NCBI GenBank assembly: GCA_003233255.1
Contig: QILH01000103.1
Location: 1-18,136, forward strand
Direction: 5' to 3'
Length of the DNA stretch: 18,136 bases
From: Gammaproteobacteria bacterium
GTDB lineage: Bacteria > Pseudomonadota > Gammaproteobacteria > UBA6429 > Thiohalophilaceae
Part shown: positions 14,031-18,136 of the stretch, piece after piece
How positions within the stretch are numbered: position 1 is the first letter of the stretch
How the letters are laid out: every line of letters starts with the position of its first letter
Position numbers and translations under genes: made by a program
Notes under the pieces: generated by a model
Told to the model about the DNA's origin: nothing
Databases searched by the model: none
The model's input: only the letters and a program-made list of their open reading frames with translations

Positions 14031-15872
14031 TTAATAAACCAGTAAGGTAATAAACATGAATACTAAAAGTAGTGCGCTGGCGACTGTGCTGATGGCAAGC
14101 TCCTTATGAATCAGGCCGCTTTGCAAAGTGCGTGCTTTCGCGCCAAGATTGATCGTGCCGCGTACAAATGAAAATATGAAACCATCGATGCCCTGATCAT
14201 CGTTGCGACGCACAAGCTGGCCAAGTTTAAGTCCCAGCCTCCCGGTTGCGAGTACGCTTTCGTACAAAAAGCGCTCCAGCTTTTCACAACGGTGGGCAAT
14301 GGCAAGCGCAGGACGCACCATTAAATTATCGAAACCACCGGCTATCGCAAAACCTCGATTTGTCCAGGGTAACAACGGACCAAGTAAACGCTTGACGGGA
14401 ATAAACCAGCCCAGCAGCAAGCCACCTAAGGCCGCACTCAATCCTAGTATTTCGGGAATGAATTGGGTTATGTTGCTTTCGGTTAGCCGAATATTGAGCA
14501 CAGGTTCCAGCAATGCTTCCAGGCCTGGGAATGCGGCGCCTAAAATAACGGCCAGTAAAACCAGTCCGCCCAGCCCGGCACCCATCCAGGCAAGCCCGCT
14601 TACGGGCTGACTGGTTCCATTTTTTTGCCAAAGAATTTGCAGCGCCCTGGCCATGTAACCACCGGTTAATAAAGTGCCGGCCAGGGCAAAGGGCAGTAGT
14701 ACCACGATATGATCCGAGCTGAGTGCGGCCGCGATAATGGCATCTTTAGAAAAGAAACCACTTAACGGCGGGATGCCAGCTAATGCCAGTGCGGCCAGTG
14801 CGAAACCGAAAAATATTTTAGGGTGATTACGCCCGACGCCTTGTAGTTGTTTCAGCATAGTACTGTCGCGACTGTGCTGGAATACACCGGCACCAAGAAA
14901 CAAACTGCTTTTTATCGCGGCATGGGCGATGAGGTGGAGTAATGCTGCCATCGGTACACCGGCGCCCACGGCAATCAACATCAAACCATACTGGCTGGAG
15001 GTGGATGCGGCCAGCATGCGTTTAAGATCCGATTCACCTAATGCAATTAGACCCGTGACGACGGTGGTGACGCCCCCCACGATGCCGATCACTAGTAATG
15101 TTTCTGGTGGTAACATCGGTGCGGTACGAATTAATAAAATCGCACCCGCGGCAACCAATGTAGCCGAATGCAACAACGCCGATACTGGTGTCGGACCGGC
15201 CATGGCGCGTTGCAACCAGTCGTGTAAAGGCGTTTGCGCAGATTTACCCATCGCCGCGACTAACAATAATATTCCGGCCGCAATGGCAGGCCCGCCGCTG
15301 GTGTTTAAAGTGGTGGCAATATCGCTGCTACCGGCATTTGCGATAAGAATAAAAACGGCAACATAAAGTCCCAAATCAGCACTGCGGGTCACCAGGAAAG
15401 CGCGCGTGGCCGCCGACTTGACCCCCGGCTTGCGGTACCAGAATCCAATCAACAGGTAACTGCTCAGGCCAATGAGTTCCCATGCGGAAAGTAATAATAT
15501 CCAGTCACCGGCCAGCACCAGCGTCTGCATGGCAGCGGCGAACAACAACAGGGTGGCAAAGAAACGCACCTTTTCCTTATCATTTTTCATGTAGCCCACG
15601 GCATAAACCATTACCAGGGTACAAACTACGGCAACCAACGTTGAAAGCAACGCGGTTAAAGGGGTGGCCACAAGACGCAGCGGCATGCCGGGCAAACCAG
15701 GTAAAATGATTTCTTCACTCAGGCCATTAAATGTATTGGCCAACAAGCCCAGGCTTCCGAATAGACCGATAGCGGCCCCCAACAGTGCCAGCCCGGCAGG
15801 TTGTTTTCGTAACAACATGATCAGCAATGTTGCGGAAAGCGGAGCGAGAATGGCGACGGCGATCAGGTTCAT
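14031..15872 (-). CDS. nuoL: Complex I-like antiporter subunit L
   Basis: NuoL is the distal antiporter-like subunit of complex I. The 613-residue length equals that of full-size NuoL. Visible motifs are Glu132 in AWELIGLSSYLLIGFWY (TM5), Lys210 in MGKSAQTPLHDW (TM7), GPTPVSALLHSATLVAAG, and Lys376 in GFFSKDAI. The C-terminus (DGFIFSFVRGT, RTLQSGLIHKE, final hydrophobic helix) resembles the lateral-helix and last-TM region of true NuoL rather than the shorter hydrogenase homologues. The usual WLPDAM motif reads WLQRAM, with Arg222 for Asp. The start overlaps the nuoK stop by four bases. Confidence 0.92.
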   Translation of the reverse strand: MNLIAVAILAPLSATLLIMLLRKQPAGLALLGAAIGLFGSLGLLANTFNGLSEEIILPGLPGMPLRLVATPLTALLSTLVAVVCTLVMVYAVGYMKNDKEKVRFFATLLLFAAAMQTLVLAGDWILLLSAWELIGLSSYLLIGFWYRKPGVKSAATRAFLVTRSADLGLYVAVFILIANAGSSDIATTLNTSGGPAIAAGILLLVAAMGKSAQTPLHDWLQRAMAGPTPVSALLHSATLVAAGAILLIRTAPMLPPETLLVIGIVGGVTTVVTGLIALGESDLKRMLAASTSSQYGLMLIAVGAGVPMAALLHLIAHAAIKSSLFLGAGVFQHSRDSTMLKQLQGVGRNHPKIFFGFALAALALAGIPPLSGFFSKDAIIAAALSSDHIVVLLPFALAGTLLTGGYMARALQILWQKNGTSQPVSGLAWMGAGLGGLVLLAVILGAAFPGLEALLEPVLNIRLTESNITQFIPEILGLSAALGGLLLGWFIPVKRLLGPLLPWTNRGFAIAGGFDNLMVRPALAIAHRCEKLERFLYESVLATGRLGLKLGQLVRRNDDQGIDGFIFSFVRGTINLGAKARTLQSGLIHKELAISTVASALLLVFMFITLLVY

Positions 15873-16180
15873 CCCTTTAGCTCCGTGGCTTCTTCCATTT
15901 CCACCGAGCCTTTAGCACGGAAACGGGCAATGGCGACACCGAAGCCCACCGCCATTTCGATGGCCATGACGGTCATAATGATTAATACAAACATTTGTCC
16001 GGCGGGATTGTCCGGGTGCAGGTACCGCCAGAACGCTACCAGGTTGACCATCGCACCGGCAAGAATTAGTTCAACGCCCATCATGATCATGACCAGATTG
16101 GTTTGCGATAGCGCACCGTAGATGCCAACACCAAAAAGGGCTGCACCTGAAATCAGGGCAATAATAAGTTCAGGACTCAT
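15869..16180 (-). CDS. nuoK: Complex I-like subunit K
   Basis: NuoK is a small three-helix subunit that takes part in the connection between the quinone site and the antiporter subunits. The 103-residue product has three hydrophobic helices. The two membrane glutamates of the family are kept: Glu37 in MGVELIL and Glu75 in MAIEMAVG (E. coli Glu36 and Glu72). It overlaps nuoJ and nuoL by four bases on each side (ATGA), so translation is coupled. It is the best conserved small subunit in this operon. Confidence 0.9.
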   Translation of the reverse strand: MSPELIIALISGAALFGVGIYGALSQTNLVMIMMGVELILAGAMVNLVAFWRYLHPDNPAGQMFVLIIMTVMAIEMAVGFGVAIARFRAKGSVEMEEATELKG

Positions 16181-16695
16181 TTTTCCTTGCCCCTTTTAAG
16201 CGGTTGTATGGCGACCGCCGTGGCGGCAATCATCGCGGTCAGGATAGTGACGCCCGCCATTTCAAAAATCAGCATTGAACGATTCAATAATTCAAGACCT
16301 AGATCGACAGTTTGTTGTGCTGCATCGGGAAACGTCGTCGCGACCGGGCCCCAGTCAACGAACACCGCGACCGCCACTGCGGCCACAAACGAAACAAACC
16401 CTGTTATGAGTGACAAACGTTTCTGGTGAGTCATGTCCATAGTGCCCAGGCCACCGGGATCCATCATAAACATCACCATGAAAATCGCCATAATACTCAT
16501 TTCAGTGGCCATCATCATGATTTGCAAGACACCCAGAAATTCCGCCTGCATGCTCAGGAACATCGCACCCAATGCTGTTTGTGAAAATAATAACGCAAGT
16601 GCAGAGCGCACCATTGAATAAGTACGAAACACCACAATGCCAAACCACACCCCTGCGAGTCCAAAAAAACCGATAAAAAACATTTGTGCCGTCAT
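16177..16695 (-). CDS. nuoJ: Complex I-like subunit J, divergent
   Basis: NuoJ is a five-helix membrane subunit near the quinone-coupling region. The 172-residue product keeps the family layout, with AEFLGVLQI before TM3. The normal TM3 sequence IVYAGAIMVLFVFVVMM reads MMMATEMSIMAIFMVMFMM instead. The TM3 Tyr (E. coli Tyr59) is Met62, and an acidic Glu65 sits inside the helix. The start at 16695 is chosen because it overlaps the nuoH stop by four bases and begins with a membrane helix. The upstream in-frame start at 16767 adds 24 residues that lie inside nuoH. Confidence 0.82.
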   Translation of the reverse strand: MTAQMFFIGFFGLAGVWFGIVVFRTYSMVRSALALLFSQTALGAMFLSMQAEFLGVLQIMMMATEMSIMAIFMVMFMMDPGGLGTMDMTHQKRLSLITGFVSFVAAVAVAVFVDWGPVATTFPDAAQQTVDLGLELLNRSMLIFEMAGVTILTAMIAATAVAIQPLKRGKEK

Positions 16696-17588
16696 GGAAA
16701 CTCCAGTACCAGCACACCAACGATTAGAATATTCGTTAGTGCCAGTGGAATGCCCAGTATCCAGCACCAGGAAAGCAAATGTGCTTCGCGGATACGTGGC
16801 ATGTAACGCCCAGCCAGTAACATGGCGACGGTGACCGCTAATATTTTAATTGCGCTCCATGCCCAGGGCGGTAGCCAGGGTCCTTGCCAGCCACCCAGGT
16901 AAAAGATGACGGTGGCGGCTGCCAGGGTAACAATTAATACCAGTCTTCCCAGGCGAAACACGGCCAGTCGTACGCCGGTGTATTCTGCTTCGACACCTCC
17001 GGCCAGTTCGCCTTTGGCAATCATCATGTCGAACGGCGGTAAAAATGCCAGCGCCATGGACGCGACAAAAAATAATATAAATCCCAATGGTTGGTAAACA
17101 ATGTTCCACAAATCTGCCTGGGAGATTACTATCTGAGTCGATAATAATGATTCGGCGCGCATTGCTACCGCGGTGATAGGCATGACAATCAACATGGCGT
17201 AAGCAATAAGCTGGCCCAGGAACCGCCAGCCACCTATCATCGCGTAAGCACCGTCTGGTCCCCAGCCAGCCATTAACAGAGCAACCAGAACATATACCAG
17301 TGCCGCATTGACGAACAACGCGCCGGTGGCAAGATCGGCAATAATTAAATTGGGTGTCAGCGGTATGACTGCAGCGGCCAGTAAGGCGGATAACAATAAC
17401 AAGATCGGGCCGACTTCAAAAAAAATCCGATCAGGTTTGCGCGGTACAATCGATTCACGCCCGAGCAAGGCAATACCCGCTAGTAACGGTGCAGCAAGTT
17501 GAAAACGTCCACGACTGATCCAGGCCTCGAGGACGGCAACAAAGTAAGCACCCACCAGCAATAAGAGCACAATAAGCAGCGTGGTCAT
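16692..17588 (-). CDS. nuoH: Complex I-like subunit H, divergent
   Basis: NuoH anchors the peripheral arm and forms much of the quinone chamber and the first proton path. The 298-residue product is shorter than the usual 320-330. It keeps a family core: RESIVP (residues 44-49), PPFDMM (184-189), GEL (193-195) and EAEYTGV (200-206). The RxGPNRVG segment after TM1 is missing. The SYE glutamate reads AYA (Ala131), and the usual AExNRxPFDL reads ALAFLPPFDM, so the Glu and Arg of that motif are absent. It may belong to a group 4 hydrogenase-related lineage. The start at 17588 overlaps the upstream stop by four bases (ATGA). Confidence 0.82.
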   Translation of the reverse strand: MTTLLIVLLLLVGAYFVAVLEAWISRGRFQLAAPLLAGIALLGRESIVPRKPDRIFFEVGPILLLLSALLAAAVIPLTPNLIIADLATGALFVNAALVYVLVALLMAGWGPDGAYAMIGGWRFLGQLIAYAMLIVMPITAVAMRAESLLSTQIVISQADLWNIVYQPLGFILFFVASMALAFLPPFDMMIAKGELAGGVEAEYTGVRLAVFRLGRLVLIVTLAAATVIFYLGGWQGPWLPPWAWSAIKILAVTVAMLLAGRYMPRIREAHLLSWCWILGIPLALTNILIVGVLVLEFP

Positions 17589-18136
17589 AACCGTATCTCC
17601 CACGGTGATAAGTCTAGTGAGTTCACGGCAACCAGCGCATCTCCCAGTTCCTGTTGCGTGGTTAGCCGTTCGATGAGATTAAGATGATGGGTTGACGGAG
17701 TCTCCAGTTTTGCATCCATCACCTGACCCTTTTCCAGACTCACTTGAAGATGAGCCTGACCTCGAGCGGTTTCGATCACCGCTTCTCCGCTACCACTGAT
17801 GTCGCTAATTTTAGCATTTTCATTGACCCCGCCAAAATTACAAATGGCCCCGTTAGAGGCAAAACCTGTTTTTTCAATTAATATCAGGCTATCATTAATT
17901 TCGTTCAGACGAAGCTGTAAACGTGCACGGGCGTCGCCGTTTTTTTCGATGGCCGGGGTGAACCCAAGCTTCAGGTAAAACGTGTCATTACTGCGTGCAT
18001 CTTTATTAATACCCGAGGCGCGTGCCACTGGACCAAGTAACGTGATATCAGTATGGTCATTAAGCTTGCCAATACCTGTGGTGCGAGAATTTAATAAGGG
18101 TGTCCGCCGTAAGCGCGTGTTTAATGTTTTCATTGC
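17585..18136 (-). CDS. Complex I 49-kDa/hydrogenase large-subunit-like protein, C-terminal part
   Basis: The window holds the C-terminal 183 residues of a NuoD/NiFe-hydrogenase large-subunit-like protein. The N-terminal part lies beyond 18136, so the Met at 18133 is not the start. Shared superfamily motifs are RTTGIGKL, LLGPVARASGINKDAR, GDARARLQLRLNEI and GEAVIETARGQAH. The protein ends ALVAVNSLDLSPWEIRL. NiFe hydrogenases have DPCxxC at this place. Here there is no cysteine, so no nickel site can form in this half. True NuoD ends IDxxxxDVDR-like, which also differs. It is the first gene visible in the operon and is coupled to nuoH. It is probably the catalytic-arm subunit of the divergent complex. 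Confidence 0.75.
   Translation of the reverse strand, partial: AMKTLNTRLRRTPLLNSRTTGIGKLNDHTDITLLGPVARASGINKDARSNDTFYLKLGFTPAIEKNGDARARLQLRLNEINDSLILIEKTGFASNGAICNFGGVNENAKISDISGSGEAVIETARGQAHLQVSLEKGQVMDAKLETPSTHHLNLIERLTTQQELGDALVAVNSLDLSPWEIRL

Noticed and set aside
16696..16767. Longer nuoJ start at 16767, adding 24 residues
   Set aside because: The extension lies within nuoH and is not hydrophobic. The ATGA overlap at 16692-16695 matches the other junctions of the operon.
11350..17502. Many + strand open frames of 60-145 codons opposite the complex I-like operon
   Set aside because: They run antisense to strongly conserved membrane-protein genes, have composition typical of antisense frames, and show no ribosome binding sites or recognisable domains.
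17589..17603. GTG start for nuoH at 17603
   Set aside because: The ATG at 17588 forms the same four-base overlap with the upstream stop that nuoJ, nuoK and nuoL show.
17585..18136. Active NiFe hydrogenase large subunit
   Set aside because: The C-terminal cysteine pair that holds nickel is absent, so hydrogenase activity is not supported.

Overview
The window looks like the chromosome of a non-enteric gammaproteobacterium. The ribosomal proteins, RNA polymerase alpha and SecY read as close relatives of the E. coli proteins over their full length. Differences include an S4 with a complete four-cysteine zinc motif and a type S14 that keeps only half of one. No tRNA, rRNA, insertion sequence or CRISPR array is visible. 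No stretch of more than about 300 bases lacks a gene.

Region 1 (1-8738, + strand) is the spc ribosomal-protein operon from rplN to rpmJ (rplN-rplX-rplE-rpsN-rpsH-rplF-rplR-rpsE-rpmD-rplO-secY-rpmJ), followed by the alpha operon (rpsM-rpsK-rpsD-rpoA-rplQ). A weak terminator-like hairpin lies after rpmJ. It is followed by a good sigma-70-type promoter with a GC-rich discriminator and by two overlapping, mutually exclusive leader hairpins just before rpsM. A strong intrinsic terminator closes the region after rplQ. The oddity here is a perfect 15-bp tandem duplication at the start of rpsM, which adds five residues to S13.

Region 2 (8755-11077, + strand, visibly more AT-rich) holds three accessory genes. 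The first is a VanZ-like membrane protein with an extra C-terminal domain. One base after it comes an S-adenosylmethionine hydrolase/hydroxide adenosyltransferase family protein (formerly DUF62). The third is a small outer-membrane beta-barrel protein with a signal peptide.

Region 3 (11166-18136, - strand, convergent with region 2) is a tightly coupled operon of complex I-like membrane subunits, in transcription order D-like (cut by the window edge), H, J, K, L, M, N. Most junctions are 1-4 base overlaps. The ferredoxin-like subunit I is missing between H and J, and the NADH module E/F/G is missing between D and H. Several subunits lack residues that are near-universal in respiratory complex I: the H signature motifs, the J TM3 motif, the N TM5 glutamate, and the LPDA aspartate in L and M. 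This set is probably not the cell's standard NADH:quinone oxidoreductase. It is more likely a divergent complex I/group 4 hydrogenase-related ion pump with an unknown electron donor, and it is the best candidate in the window for an under-described system.
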